From positions 1,391,749 through 1,455,748 of the forward strand of contig NZ_CP059563.1 of the NCBI RefSeq assembly GCF_014054725.1: a DNA stretch of 64,000 nt, given 5' to 3'. This DNA is from Conchiformibius steedae (GTDB taxonomy: Bacteria; Pseudomonadota; Gammaproteobacteria; Burkholderiales; Neisseriaceae). Shown here piece by piece: positions 1-8,620 of this stretch. Under the pieces are notes generated by a model. The model did no database searches. It was not told where the DNA came from and saw only the letters and a program-made list of their open reading frames with translations. Position 1 is the first letter of the stretch. The number at the start of each line of letters is the position of its first letter. The position numbers and the translations under genes are program-made.

Positions 1-374
1 AGGTTTTCCCTTTGAATGTTCTCAATCAAGCCCATTGCCATGGCGGTTTTGTCGTCTGTGTTTTTAATCACAACGGGGATTTCGTCCAAACCTGCCATTT
101 GTGCGGCGCGCCAACGCCGTTCGCCTGCAATCAGTTCGTAATCGTGACGGCTTAACTGGCGCACCACCACGGGTTGAATCACGCCTTGGGCGCGGATGGA
201 TTCGGATAATTCGCGCAGGGCGTCGTCGTCCATTTGCACACGCGGCTGATAGCGCCCTGGGCGCACTTGGCTGATGGGGACGGTGTTTAAGCGGTCGCCG
301 CTGTCGTCATCGATGCTGGTAAAGGAAATCAGGCTGTCCAAGCCGCGCCCGAGTCCTTTGGGTTTTGCTGCCAT
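1..374 (-). CDS. parB: Chromosome-partitioning protein ParB (5' end only)
   Basis: Only the first 124 or so codons are present; the gene runs off the left edge. The start is the ATG at 372-374, giving MAAKPKGLGRGLDSLISF, the usual ParB opening. The visible part covers the N-terminal ParB/Srx nucleotide-binding fold, with PGRYQPR near residue 40, the GERRWRAA box and the following AMGLIENIQRE segment. ParB binds parS sites near the origin, loads as a CTP-dependent clamp and works with ParA in chromosome segregation. The gene upstream on the same strand is a YccS-type protein, not parA. The helix-turn-helix and C-terminal dimer domains are outside the window. Confidence 0.93.
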   Translation of the reverse strand, partial: MAAKPKGLGRGLDSLISFTSIDDDSGDRLNTVPISQVRPGRYQPRVQMDDDALRELSESIRAQGVIQPVVVRQLSRHDYELIAGERRWRAAQMAGLDEIPVVIKNTDDKTAMAMGLIENIQREN

Positions 375-451
375 CGCTGCTCTTTCTGTTCGGGTTGTTG
401 TTGCGCCCCAGCATAATAATATTGAATTGCTTTTGTGGCAACGGATATGCC

Positions 452-2725
452 TTATGTGGGGACGGTGTCGGGTTCGTTGTTTTGTGTGGCAGACGTTTGC
501 CCTGCGTCTTCGGCGGCGCGGATTTCGCGGTGTAGGGCATCGTAATAGGGCGGCAACACTTCGGCAATCATGGTCAGTTGCTGCCACAGCACTTGGCTTT
601 GCCAATCGTCTTGCTGTTCGTTTTCAGACAAGGCTTCACGCAAATCCGCCAAACCGTTTTGAATATGGCGTTGCGCTTCGCCAAACTGTTCCGCATCCCA
701 TGTGCCGATGTGGCTCATGGCATCTACCAATTGTTCTGCCACGGGGAAAAAACGCTGTAAAAAGGTTTCTTCGGCTTCGCACAGGCTGCCGTGCATTTTG
801 TTGCGGTACGCGCCCAAGGCGGAAATATAGCTAATCAGCGAGTAATTGATTTTTAACAACAAAAACGCATCTTGCAAACGGCTGCCGTATTTTTTCGGTT
901 CGCCCGACATATCCGACAAAGTGGTGGACAAGGCAGCGGCGCGGTCGTGGCTGAGCCGCCGCGCATGGCGGTAGGTAATATCATCGCGCAAACCGTATTG
1001 CTGCAATTCGTTCAAAATGGCTTTTAAATAGCCTGCATTGGCTTGTACCGCTTGCGCCCCTGTTTTTTCTAAAGACAAAAATTTCCAGTCGGGCCAAATC
1101 CAATATACTGCCGCGCCCGCAATCAACGCGCCTACTACCGTGTCGGCAATACGCGGCAGCAAAAACACCGTCACATCATAACCCATTACCGAAAAACCAA
1201 TAATTGCCTGAATGGTAATAAAAAAAGTAGAAAAACTGTGTTTATTGGTACGAAAGTAAAAAAACAGCATGGTGGTGATAATTACCACTGCCAGCTTGAT
1301 TTCCATGGTGGGATTGAGCAGCGGCAGGAGCGAACCCACAGCCACGCCCGCCACTGTGCCGATAATCCGCTGTACCAGCCGTTTTTTGGTGGCAGAATAG
1401 TTGGGCTGACACACAAAAATCCCCGTCAGCAAAATCCAAAAGCCCAAGTTTAAATGGTCTTCCACATTTTCGGGCAACAAATAGGCGTTAATGGTAGGGG
1501 CAAACTGCAATAAGGCACAGGCAGCCAATACCGTTACCGCCATACGTACAGCGTGGCGGAACACGGGCGACTGCGGGGTAATCTGTCCTTTAAGCATGCG
1601 CCACGCGCCCTTGATGCCGCCGCTTTCGGGTGAACTGAGACGGATGCGGTCGCCTTCGCCCAAAGTTTCGTTATCAGTGCGCCCCAAATGCGAAAACTGC
1701 AAACTAACGTGAATAATATTGTCCAACAAACGCTGGACGCGATAGGGCGCAATGTGGCGACTGTCGGCGTGTTCAGCATAGTGTTTGAGCGACTGTTCCG
1801 CGCCTTTGGTGGCGCGTTCCAGCTTGGCGGCGTAGCTGTAAGTGCTGTCATCACGCAGGGCAGCAGCAAACTCGCCACAAGCCTGTGCCTGCAAACGCAG
1901 CAGCCGTTGAATGCGGTAAATCAAATCGCTGTGGCGCATCTGTTCGGCAAATGCCTGATAATGCACATGGCTGGAACTGATGCGCTCGTGAATATCCTGC
2001 GCGACAAAATAATAACGCAGCATACGCGTGGTGCGCGGGTGGCGGTGTTGTCCGCGCATACGGTAAAACAGCGAATGACGGCACAGGTTAAACGCATTGA
2101 TGACTTGGCTGTTGCCCATTGCCAGCTTGATTTGCTGCGGTTCAAGGTGTTCCGCTTCGTCTGGGTCAAAAAAATCTGCCTTGGCAGCCAAATAGCCCGA
2201 TAAGGCTTCGTAAGCGGCGGCGGTGTTTTCCTGCACGGGACGGTGCGGAAACAAAATATGCGTCAGCACGGTTGCGCCGCTGTACAGCAACGCCCCACCC
2301 GTAATCAGCGCGGGATTCACATACCATCGTTCATCAATATGGGCTTGAGAAATCAATGCCGTATAAATCGCCACTGCCAAAGTACCAAAAGCAATGGTTC
2401 GGTAACGCAATCCAGCCACGCCGATTAGGGTAAAGAAAAACGCCAATGCCGTCAGCGTTGCCGCAAGCCACACGGGATTGTGCAAAGTTTGCTGCACCGA
2501 TACCGAAGCCACGGCAAATGCCGACAGCGTAAACAAAATATTTTTGACTTTGCCGCCCAAGCCATTGTCCAAATCCACCAATCCACCCGAAATAATCCCC
2601 AAAATCAAGGGCGAAAACCAATGGGTAAAGCGCGGGTCAAGATAAATAAACGCCGACACCGTTCCCGTACTCAGCAGCACGGGCAGGGTAGCGATAACTT
2701 TGGAACTGACGGCGGGGGTACGCAT
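452..2725 (-). CDS. YccS/YhfK-family FUSC inner-membrane protein
   Basis: A protein of about 757 residues with the duplicated architecture of the YccS/YhfK family. One hydrophobic block of about six helices spans roughly residues 10-165. A long hydrophilic, helical cytoplasmic part follows. A second hydrophobic block of about 400-530 contains the FUSC_2 region, and a charged C-terminal tail ends the protein. Relatives are proposed to be efflux or aromatic-acid exporter-like proteins, but the substrate is unknown. I prefer the ATG at 2723-2725. A TTG at 2744-2746 is in frame, but it would lie almost at the transcript start if the TATAAT at 2756-2761 (minus strand) is the -10 box. The gene lies directly upstream of parB on the same strand. 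Confidence 0.85.
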   Translation of the reverse strand: MRTPAVSSKVIATLPVLLSTGTVSAFIYLDPRFTHWFSPLILGIISGGLVDLDNGLGGKVKNILFTLSAFAVASVSVQQTLHNPVWLAATLTALAFFFTLIGVAGLRYRTIAFGTLAVAIYTALISQAHIDERWYVNPALITGGALLYSGATVLTHILFPHRPVQENTAAAYEALSGYLAAKADFFDPDEAEHLEPQQIKLAMGNSQVINAFNLCRHSLFYRMRGQHRHPRTTRMLRYYFVAQDIHERISSSHVHYQAFAEQMRHSDLIYRIQRLLRLQAQACGEFAAALRDDSTYSYAAKLERATKGAEQSLKHYAEHADSRHIAPYRVQRLLDNIIHVSLQFSHLGRTDNETLGEGDRIRLSSPESGGIKGAWRMLKGQITPQSPVFRHAVRMAVTVLAACALLQFAPTINAYLLPENVEDHLNLGFWILLTGIFVCQPNYSATKKRLVQRIIGTVAGVAVGSLLPLLNPTMEIKLAVVIITTMLFFYFRTNKHSFSTFFITIQAIIGFSVMGYDVTVFLLPRIADTVVGALIAGAAVYWIWPDWKFLSLEKTGAQAVQANAGYLKAILNELQQYGLRDDITYRHARRLSHDRAAALSTTLSDMSGEPKKYGSRLQDAFLLLKINYSLISYISALGAYRNKMHGSLCEAEETFLQRFFPVAEQLVDAMSHIGTWDAEQFGEAQRHIQNGLADLREALSENEQQDDWQSQVLWQQLTMIAEVLPPYYDALHREIRAAEDAGQTSATQNNEPDTVPT

Positions 2726-2883
2726 GGCAAGGGCGTTTTGTAGCAAAAAACCTTTATTATATCGCAGTTTGGCATAAAAAAGCGAATGGATAAAAGCGAT
2801 GATGGCTTGTCTGCTGGTGTGGTAGCAGTTTTTAATAAATAAATTTATTTTAAAATCAGTAATATGGTTTTATTTTTAATATT

Positions 2884-2902
2884 GGTAATAATTATCATTT
2901 GC
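2884..2902. promoter_or_regulatory. Fur box
   Basis: This 19-bp site matches the classical Fur consensus (GATAATGATAATCATTATC) at 14 of 19 positions by hand alignment. It overlaps the -35 element of the promoter at 2899-2927. In that position iron-loaded Fur would be expected to repress the transcript that follows. Confidence 0.75.
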
Positions 2903-2927
2903 TATTTTTTCAGGAAACGGGTATTAT
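2899..2927 (+). promoter_or_regulatory. Sigma-70 promoter of the small RNA candidate
   Basis: TTGCTA at 2899-2904 and TATTAT at 2922-2927 are separated by exactly 17 bp. This predicts transcription starting at about 2933-2935. No open reading frame with a ribosome-binding site follows before the terminator at 3016-3047. The promoter therefore seems to serve a short noncoding transcript. Confidence 0.7.
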
Positions 2928-2933
2928 TCTCAA

Positions 2934-3047
2934 TACCAGCTACACACGCACTGAATTGTCTGTCCGACAACCACCGTTTGTAGTGATTTTGGTAGTGGTT
3001 TGTGTTCCTTTTGTGCCCCTTGTTCCCCCAACAAGGGGTATTTTTTT
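2934..3047 (+). ncRNA. Candidate Fur-regulated small RNA (NrrF-like)
   Basis: This 337-bp gap between yccS and the S4-domain gene holds a complete small-RNA unit. It has a Fur box, a 17-bp-spaced promoter, about 114 nt without a credible ORF, and a strong Rho-independent terminator. The predicted RNA can form a 5-bp hairpin (TTGTC/GACAA, about 2957-2971). A longer stem pairs ACAACCAC near 2968 with GTGGTTTGT near 2996, with one bulge. These two structures share bases and may alternate. The plan resembles the neisserial iron-responsive RNA NrrF, which acts on succinate dehydrogenase mRNA. I cannot confirm homology without an alignment. Confidence 0.65.
3016..3047 (+). terminator. Rho-independent terminator of the small RNA
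   Basis: A perfect 9-bp stem, CCCCTTGTT (3016-3024) with AACAAGGGG (3030-3038), closes a C5 loop. It is followed by TATTTTTTT. It lies just before the S4 gene, so it must end a transcript coming from the left, where the only other unit is the small RNA candidate. Confidence 0.85.
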
Positions 3048-3083
3048 GCTTTATAATGACTGTTTTTGATAAGGAACCATGCC

Positions 3084-3317
3084 ATGAGCATCTTGGTGGA
3101 TTTGGAAGGGCAGGAATACATTGCCCTGTGTGATTTATTAAAACTGGCTGGTGTGGTTAACAGCGGCGGACACGCCAAAACCGTGATTGCTGCGGGCGAA
3201 GTGTGGCGCAATGGCGCAGTAGAAACCCGCAAAACCGCCAAAATCCGCGCAGGCGAAACGGTGGAATATGCGGGCGAATGTATTGAAGTGGCATCAGGTG
3301 CTGATGGTGCGTCCTGA
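3084..3317 (+). CDS. S4-domain RNA-binding protein (YbcJ-like)
   Basis: A 77-residue protein made up almost entirely of one S4 RNA-binding fold. The features are LVDLEGQEYIALCDLLKLAG, a glycine-rich turn (SGGHAKTVI) and the GEVWRNG segment. Small stand-alone S4 proteins of this type are thought to bind structured RNA. The ATG at 3084 is chosen because AAGGAA lies 7 nt upstream (3071-3076); in-frame TTG codons further up lack such a site. A TATAAT at 3052-3057, just after the preceding terminator, is a plausible -10 box. The gene converges on thrB. Confidence 0.8.
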   Translation: MSILVDLEGQEYIALCDLLKLAGVVNSGGHAKTVIAAGEVWRNGAVETRKTAKIRAGETVEYAGECIEVASGADGAS

Positions 3318-3329
3318 TGCCTGTGCGGA

Positions 3330-4250
3330 TTAGGCTTTAAATGTCAGCAGTAAATCGCGGAAAACATTGGGGTCTTTGATAAAGGTCATTTCGCCTTCAG
3401 CGGGGAAATGGTAATCCAGCAGCCGCGATACCCAAAAGCGCAAACAACCTGCACGGTGGGCGGTGGGCAGGTAATCGCGCTCGGCGGTGGTCAGCGGGCG
3501 CACCGATTCATAGCCTTGTAAAAAGGCTTGATAAAGTTCTGTATCAAGGGTGTTGTCGGCACAACGCGCCCAATCGTTTAGGGCAATCGCCAAATCATAG
3601 ACCAAACTGCCGTTGCAGGCGTAATAAAAATCAATCAATCCGGCAACTTGGTCGCCATCTAATAACACATTGTCTTTAAATAAATCGGCGTGAATAATGC
3701 CTTGTGGTAAGTGATGGTCGGGGTGCTGGGCGAGAAAGGCGGTTTCTTCGGCAAGCAGGGCAGCATCTTCAGCATCTAACAGGGGCAGCAATTGGGTGGC
3801 GGCGGCGTTCCACCATGCGGCATGGCGGGGATTGGGCATTTGTTCGGGAAAATCTGCGCCCGCCAAGTGCATTTTTGCCAGCATCGCGCCTGTGTGAAAA
3901 CATTGCGCGGCGGTGGGAAAAGAGGTGTCGCGCCCGTTTAAGCGGCTGACAATACAGGCAGGTTTACCCGCCACTTCGGTGTCCAATCTGCCATTTTTTT
4001 GTGCCACAGGCGCGGGACAGGCAACGCCTTTTTGACTTAAATGCTGTTTTAAATGTAAAAAAAACGGCAGTTCGGCTTGGGTAAGCACTTCAAAGAGGGT
4101 CAGCACATAGCTGCCTTGGTCGGTATGCAAAAAATAATTGCTGTTGGTAATGCCTTGGGCAATGCCTTGCAGCGACTGAAAACGCCCGATGGCATAGTGT
4201 TCGAGCAACTGCTGCATTTGGGCGTCGTCCACGCGGGTATAAACAGACAT
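3330..4250 (-). CDS. thrB: Homoserine kinase, APH-fold type
   Basis: A 306-residue protein of the aminoglycoside-phosphotransferase-like homoserine kinase family (the ThrB type of Pseudomonas and Neisseria, not the GHMP kinase of E. coli). It phosphorylates homoserine in threonine synthesis. Recognisable parts are the N-terminal MSVYTRV, the GITNSNYFL nucleotide-binding region near residue 35, the catalytic loop [10 protein letters not shown] near residue 188 and the metal-binding LIDFYYA near 205. The length is normal. It is transcribed towards the S4 gene and ends 12 bp from it. Confidence 0.93.
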   Translation of the reverse strand: MSVYTRVDDAQMQQLLEHYAIGRFQSLQGIAQGITNSNYFLHTDQGSYVLTLFEVLTQAELPFFLHLKQHLSQKGVACPAPVAQKNGRLDTEVAGKPACIVSRLNGRDTSFPTAAQCFHTGAMLAKMHLAGADFPEQMPNPRHAAWWNAAATQLLPLLDAEDAALLAEETAFLAQHPDHHLPQGIIHADLFKDNVLLDGDQVAGLIDFYYACNGSLVYDLAIALNDWARCADNTLDTELYQAFLQGYESVRPLTTAERDYLPTAHRAGCLRFWVSRLLDYHFPAEGEMTFIKDPNVFRDLLLTFKA

Positions 4251-4331
4251 GGGCGGGTATCCGTGAGGGTCGGTAAAGGGGCAACTATACCAAAACGCCC
4301 GTTTTTTTGACAGCCGCCGTGTTTTTCAGAC

Positions 4332-4360
4332 TTGAGTTTCTGCACGAAATTTGCTATAAA
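4332..4360 (+). promoter_or_regulatory. Promoter of the EamA transporter leader
   Basis: TTGAGT at 4332-4337 and TATAAA at 4355-4360 have an ideal 17-bp spacer, and TGC just before the -10 gives an extended element. The predicted start is about 4367, leaving a leader of about 75 nt before the ATG at 4441. Confidence 0.65.
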
Positions 4361-4365
4361 CCCGC

Positions 4366-4419
4366 TGCGGCAGATTGCCTGTCGCACCGTTCAAATCATT
4401 GGGATTTGGCGGTTTTTTT
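4366..4419 (+). promoter_or_regulatory. Structured leader with terminator-like hairpin (possible attenuator)
   Basis: Two hairpins lie back to back between promoter and gene. The first pairs TGCGGCAG (4366-4373) with CTGTCGCA (4379-4386) through one G-U pair. The second pairs ACCG and CAAATC (4386-4397) with GATTTG and CGGT (4403-4413), with a small internal mismatch, and runs straight into seven T residues (4413-4419). The second has the form of an intrinsic terminator, placed upstream of the gene it should block. It could be an attenuator or the end of a very short RNA. Confidence 0.5.
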
Positions 4420-4440
4420 ATTTTTTAAAAAGGTTTAGCT

Positions 4441-5322
4441 ATGTTGTATTTAGTAATGAGCATTATCGCCAGCGTGTCGGTGTCGGTGTTGCTGAAAAGC
4501 GCACGGCAGCGCGGTTGGCATGTAGAACAAATGGTGGCGTTTAACTACATTGTAACCACGCTGATGACGCTGCTGCTGTTGCGCCCCGATGCCGCCGCTT
4601 TAACAGGTGCGCTGCCGCATTTGTGGCTGTTTGTGCTGTTGGGTGTGCTGCTGCCGAGTGTGTTTGTGATTATGGGTAAAGCGGTGGCGCATGCGGGCAT
4701 TGTCAAATCCGATGCGGCACAACGTTTGTCGTTGTTTTTGCCGATTGTGGCGGCGTTTGTGCTGTTTGGCGAAGTATTAAAAGCCAATACCTTGGCAGGT
4801 GTGGTGTTGGCATTTGCTGCTTTGCTGTGTTTATTGTATAAAAAACAAGAAGGTGCATCTGCTGTGCCTGCTGCCGATGTGTCGCCGCGCCAAACTGCGC
4901 TGCTGCTGTTTGGCGTGTGGGCAGGTTATGGCGTAATTGATATTTTATTCAAACAATTATCCAAATTAAAAACCGCTTTGCCTGCCAGTTTGCTGCTGGC
5001 GTTTGTATTGGCGGGAATGCTGATGTTTGCCTATTTGTTTTTCCGCAAAACGGCGTGGCATAAAGCCAGTATGCTGGCGGGTTTGCTGCTGGGGGTGCTG
5101 AATTTTGCCAATATCCTGTTTTATATCAAGGCACATCAGGTATTTAAAGACAATCCCACGCTGGTGTTTGCAGGCATGAATATGGGCGTGATTGTCTTGG
5201 GAACGCTGGCGGGGGCGCTGCTTTATCGCGAACGCATCAGTAAAATTAATGCGTTAGGCATTGTGTTGGCATTGCTGGCGATGGTGTGCTTGTACTTTTG
5301 GACGGCATTATTTGGCGGATAA
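4441..5322 (+). CDS. EamA/DMT-superfamily transporter
   Basis: A 293-residue inner-membrane protein of about ten hydrophobic helices in two five-helix halves. A short charged loop around residues 135-152 separates them, and each half ends with the usual acidic residue and hydrophobic helix (FGEVLKANT; YRERISKINA). This is the layout of drug/metabolite exporters; the substrate cannot be told from sequence. AAAAAGG lies about 7 nt before the ATG. Expression is probably affected by the terminator-like structure in the leader. Confidence 0.82.
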   Translation: MLYLVMSIIASVSVSVLLKSARQRGWHVEQMVAFNYIVTTLMTLLLLRPDAAALTGALPHLWLFVLLGVLLPSVFVIMGKAVAHAGIVKSDAAQRLSLFLPIVAAFVLFGEVLKANTLAGVVLAFAALLCLLYKKQEGASAVPAADVSPRQTALLLFGVWAGYGVIDILFKQLSKLKTALPASLLLAFVLAGMLMFAYLFFRKTAWHKASMLAGLLLGVLNFANILFYIKAHQVFKDNPTLVFAGMNMGVIVLGTLAGALLYRERISKINALGIVLALLAMVCLYFWTALFGG

Positions 5323-5343
5323 AGCAATGACATAAAAAAGCAA

Positions 5344-5369
5344 GGGCGCGAAAAATCACTTTCGCGCCC
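5344..5369. terminator. Bidirectional terminator
   Basis: GGGCGCGAAA (5344-5353) pairs perfectly with TTTCGCGCCC (5360-5369). T-rich sequence lies on the right and A-rich sequence on the left. It separates the convergent EamA and rpoH genes and can serve both. Confidence 0.85.
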
Positions 5370-5391
5370 TTTATTGCGGGTGTTTGTACTA

Positions 5392-6258
5392 TCAGATATT
5401 TTCTGCTTCTTCCGCTAAAAATCCGCGCAGTTTCTGCATGGCTTTGGCTTCAATTTGGCGGATACGCTCGGCGGAAACACCGTATTCTGCCGCCAATTCA
5501 TGCAAGGTTAATCCACCGTCGTCTTGCAGCCAACGGCTTTCCACAATGCGGCGGCTGCGCTCGTCCAATTGCGCCAAAGCTTTTTGCAAACCTTCGGTTT
5601 GCAGCGCATAGTGCGCTTGCTTGGCAAGCTGATGGTCGGGCTGGCTGTCTTGGTCTGCCAACCAATCAATCGGCGCAAAACCGCCGTCTTCGTCATTGTC
5701 GCTGTTGTCTGCCAGCAAACCGATATCGCGCCCCGTCATGCGCTGTTCCATTTCCAGCACTTCCGACAGCTTCACGCCCAAATCATCGGCAATTTCCTGT
5801 GCTTCTTTGGGCGAGAGCGCGTTCAGGCTTTTACGCATGCTGCGCAGGTTAAAAAACAGCTTGCGTTGCGGTTTGGTGGTAGCGACACGCACCAAACGCC
5901 AGTTGCGTAAAATAAATTCGTGGATTTCGGCTTTAATCCAATGCACGGCAAAAGAAAACAAACGCGCCCCACGTGCGGGTTCAAAGCGTTTCACCGCTTT
6001 CATCAGCCCGATATTGCCTTCCTGAATCAAATCCGCTTGGTTCAAACCATAGCCATCATACCCGCGGGCAATAGACACCACCACGCGCAGATGCGACAAA
6101 ATCAATTGTTTGGCAGCTTCCAAATCGCCTTTCATCTGCCGTTCTGCCAAAGAAGTTTCTTCTTCGGCGGTAAGCATGGGGATATTATTAACAGTGTGGA
6201 TGTATTGGTCGAGACTGCCGTGTCCGCTGGGAACGGGCAGGGTGAATGCATTTGCCAT
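5392..6258 (-). CDS. rpoH: Heat-shock sigma factor RpoH (sigma-32)
   Basis: A 288-residue alternative sigma factor that directs RNA polymerase to heat-shock promoters. Region 2 is present (LILSHLRVVVSIARGYDGYG, then DLIQEGNIGLMKAV and the HWIKAEIHEF -10 recognition helix). The diagnostic RpoH box QRKLFFNLR is at residues 131-139. Region 4 ends with ELAAEYGVSAERIRQIE. The start is the ATG at 6256-6258, which gives MANAFTLPVP and has AAGGA about 8 nt upstream. A longer frame to 6390 has no support. An extended -10 (TGCTATAAT) lies at 6316-6324. Confidence 0.95.
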   Translation of the reverse strand: MANAFTLPVPSGHGSLDQYIHTVNNIPMLTAEEETSLAERQMKGDLEAAKQLILSHLRVVVSIARGYDGYGLNQADLIQEGNIGLMKAVKRFEPARGARLFSFAVHWIKAEIHEFILRNWRLVRVATTKPQRKLFFNLRSMRKSLNALSPKEAQEIADDLGVKLSEVLEMEQRMTGRDIGLLADNSDNDEDGGFAPIDWLADQDSQPDHQLAKQAHYALQTEGLQKALAQLDERSRRIVESRWLQDDGGLTLHELAAEYGVSAERIRQIEAKAMQKLRGFLAEEAENI

Positions 6259-6315
6259 CTGTATTGTCCTTTTCCTCTGGTGTTGTTTTTCTTGTGTTAG
6301 GTATTCAAAGAACAA

Positions 6316-6324
6316 ATTATAGCA
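6316..6324 (-). promoter_or_regulatory. Extended -10 element of rpoH
   Basis: On the minus strand the sequence reads TGCTATAAT, a perfect extended -10, about 58 nt upstream of the rpoH ATG. The matching -35 is weak (AAGACT), as is common when TGn is present. Confidence 0.55.
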
Positions 6325-6372
6325 CTTTTTTGATAAAAAGTCTTGCCTGACGGGTAAAGTTGTGTTAGCGGT

Positions 6373-6410
6373 AGAAAAAAACAAACACACGCAATGGGTG
6401 CGTGTGTTTG
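6373..6410 (-). terminator. Terminator of fadD
   Basis: A perfect 12-bp stem, CAAACACACGCA (6382-6393) with TGCGTGTGTTTG (6399-6410), has a 5-nt loop. Read on the minus strand it is followed by a run of seven T residues. It lies just downstream of the fadD stop. Confidence 0.88.
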
Positions 6411-6426
6411 GTTGATGGGAACGGGC

Positions 6427-8085
6427 TTAATTGGGATGGCGCAATTCGCGGCGCAGGATTTTACCCACATTGGATTTGGGCAGTTCGTCGCGGAACTCAA
6501 TATCGCGCGGTACTTTGTATGCAGTCAGCTGGGTGCGACAGTATTCAATCAGTTCATCGCGGGTCAGCGTTTCGTCTTTTTTTACCACAAACAGCTTGAG
6601 TGCTTCGCCCGTTTTGTCACTGGCAACACCGATGCAGGCGGTTTCCTGTACTTTCGGGTGAGAAGCCACCACGTCTTCAATTTCGTTGGGATAGACATTA
6701 AAACCCGATACCACAATCAAATCTTTTTTGCGGTCCACGATTTTGACCCAACCTTGTTCGTTCATGGTTACAATATCGCCCGTTTCCAACCAGCCGTCTT
6801 TTAAGACCTTGGCGGTTTCTTCGGGGCGTTGCCAATAGCCCTGCATCACTTGTGGACCGCGTACCCACAATTCGCCCGCTTCGCCGATGGCAACGGGATT
6901 GCCGTTACCGTCGCGCACTTCCACGTCGGTATTGGGAATGGGTAAACCAATACAGCCTGTATAGGCTTCAATATTCAGCGGATTCACGCATACGCCGGGG
7001 CTGGCTTCGGTGAGCCCATAGGCTTCCACAATAGGTGTACCTGTGGCAGCAAACCATTTTTCCGCCACTGCCTGCTGGGTTGCCATGCCGCCACCCAAAG
7101 TCAATTTCCAAGTGCTGAAATCCACACTGTGAAAATCTTTCTGATTCAACAGCGCATTAAACAGCGTATTCAAACCCACAAACACGGTGGTCGGATGTTT
7201 TTTCAATTCGGCGATAAAGGCAGGCAAATCGCGCGGATTGGTAATCAGGATATTCGTTCCCCCCGCTTGGAAAAAAATCATCAGGTTTACTGTGAGCGAC
7301 AGAATATGATACAGGGGCAGGGCAGTAATCACCGTTTCTTCGCCCTCGCGCAAACGGTTTTTAATCCATTCTGCCGCTTGCAGCATATTGGCGCAGATAT
7401 TGCCGTGAGTCAGCATCGCACCTTTGGCAACGCCTGTGGTTCCGCCCGTGTATTGCAAAAACGCCAAATCGTCTAAAGTGGGTTCAACCGCTTGCAAAGT
7501 ATGCGCCGCGCCTTGTGCCAATGCCTGTTTAAACGTTACCGCATGGGGAATTTGGTAATCGGGTACCATTTTTTTCACTTTGCGGATAACTAAATTCATC
7601 AGCAAACCTTTTAAGCCAAACATCTCGCCAATGCTGGCAATAATCACATGTTTGACCTGCGTGCGCGGCAGCACCAGTTCCAAAGTATTGGCAAAATTTT
7701 CCAGCACAATAATGGCTTCTGCGCCGCTGTCGTTAAGCTGGTGTTCCAATTCGCGCGGGGTGTAAAGTGGATTGGTATTGACCACCACCATGCCCGCCTG
7801 CAAAATGCCAAATACTGCCAAAGGATATTGCAACACATTGGGCATCATTACCGCTACCCGCGCCCCGCGTTCCAGCTTGAGCACCTGTTGCAGATACGCC
7901 GCAAAATCCGCCGACAAACGCGCCGTTTCGCGGTAACTTAAAGTTTTACCCATATTGTAAAACGCGGTTTTATCGCCGTATTTGTCGCAGCTTTGGCGGA
8001 AAATATCCACGATGGAAGTGAAGCGGCGCACATCAATTTCGGCGCGGATATTGTCTTCATAGCTGTTTAACCAGATTTTTTCCAT
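6427..8085 (-). CDS. fadD: Long-chain fatty acid-CoA ligase
   Basis: A 552-residue acyl-CoA synthetase of the ANL superfamily that activates fatty acids with ATP and CoA. The AMP-binding signature YTGGTTGVAKGAMLTH is near residue 212 and VEAYGLTEASP near 355. GELWVRGPQVMQGYW, the TGD motif of GWLETGDI near 430 and the C-terminal GKILRREL lysine region are also present. The length matches FadD. It starts MEKIWLNSYE at the ATG at 8083-8085 and ends just before its own terminator. Confidence 0.93.
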   Translation of the reverse strand: MEKIWLNSYEDNIRAEIDVRRFTSIVDIFRQSCDKYGDKTAFYNMGKTLSYRETARLSADFAAYLQQVLKLERGARVAVMMPNVLQYPLAVFGILQAGMVVVNTNPLYTPRELEHQLNDSGAEAIIVLENFANTLELVLPRTQVKHVIIASIGEMFGLKGLLMNLVIRKVKKMVPDYQIPHAVTFKQALAQGAAHTLQAVEPTLDDLAFLQYTGGTTGVAKGAMLTHGNICANMLQAAEWIKNRLREGEETVITALPLYHILSLTVNLMIFFQAGGTNILITNPRDLPAFIAELKKHPTTVFVGLNTLFNALLNQKDFHSVDFSTWKLTLGGGMATQQAVAEKWFAATGTPIVEAYGLTEASPGVCVNPLNIEAYTGCIGLPIPNTDVEVRDGNGNPVAIGEAGELWVRGPQVMQGYWQRPEETAKVLKDGWLETGDIVTMNEQGWVKIVDRKKDLIVVSGFNVYPNEIEDVVASHPKVQETACIGVASDKTGEALKLFVVKKDETLTRDELIEYCRTQLTAYKVPRDIEFRDELPKSNVGKILRRELRHPN

Positions 8086-8286
8086 AATGAAGCGGGTTCG
8101 TTATCGTGTTTTAAACGCCATCATTATAACCCAGTTGCTTATTTTTCCCCGCAACAAAGGCAGATTGGCTTGTGCAAAATCCCGTTAAAATGGGCGTGGG
8201 AAAGCAGCTTGCTAAAAAAGCGGATATATGTTAAAAGAAAATGGCTGTGTTTATTTGTTTTGTCTTGGTTAAACAAGGATTGGATA

Positions 8287-8601
8287 ATGAAAATTTTTTA
8301 TTTTCGTCAATTGTGCTTGACGGCAACGGTAGCAGGTACATTGGGATTGGTACCTGTGGCAGCGGCGTGTGATGATTTTTGCCTGAAATCTCCTGAACCT
8401 AATAAACTATATTTAGAAGATTTTTGTCTGGGACCTTCTGGTTCTTGTGATGAGAAACTGGAGATAAACGGGTATGGTGATGTTGATTGTTTGCGTGAGG
8501 GCTGGGAGGCGGTGAAAAACGGACGGGCGAAAGTAAAATTAAATGGCGAGAAGTTTGATATTAACAAACAAGGTCGCCAAATTGCCGATACGCTCCAATA
8601 A
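8287..8601 (+). CDS. Small secreted cysteine-containing protein, unknown function
   Basis: A 104-residue protein that I do not recognise. It begins MKIFYFRQLC with a hydrophobic stretch ending near VPVAAA, which looks like a cleavable signal peptide. The mature part starts CDDFC and contains five cysteines, so disulfides are likely in the periplasm. The ATG at 8287 has AAGGAT about 8 nt upstream. An in-frame extension to 8170 has no better start. A terminator follows at 8621. Confidence 0.6.
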   Translation: MKIFYFRQLCLTATVAGTLGLVPVAAACDDFCLKSPEPNKLYLEDFCLGPSGSCDEKLEINGYGDVDCLREGWEAVKNGRAKVKLNGEKFDINKQGRQIADTLQ

Positions 8602-8620
8602 ACCTTAAATCCTGACACAC

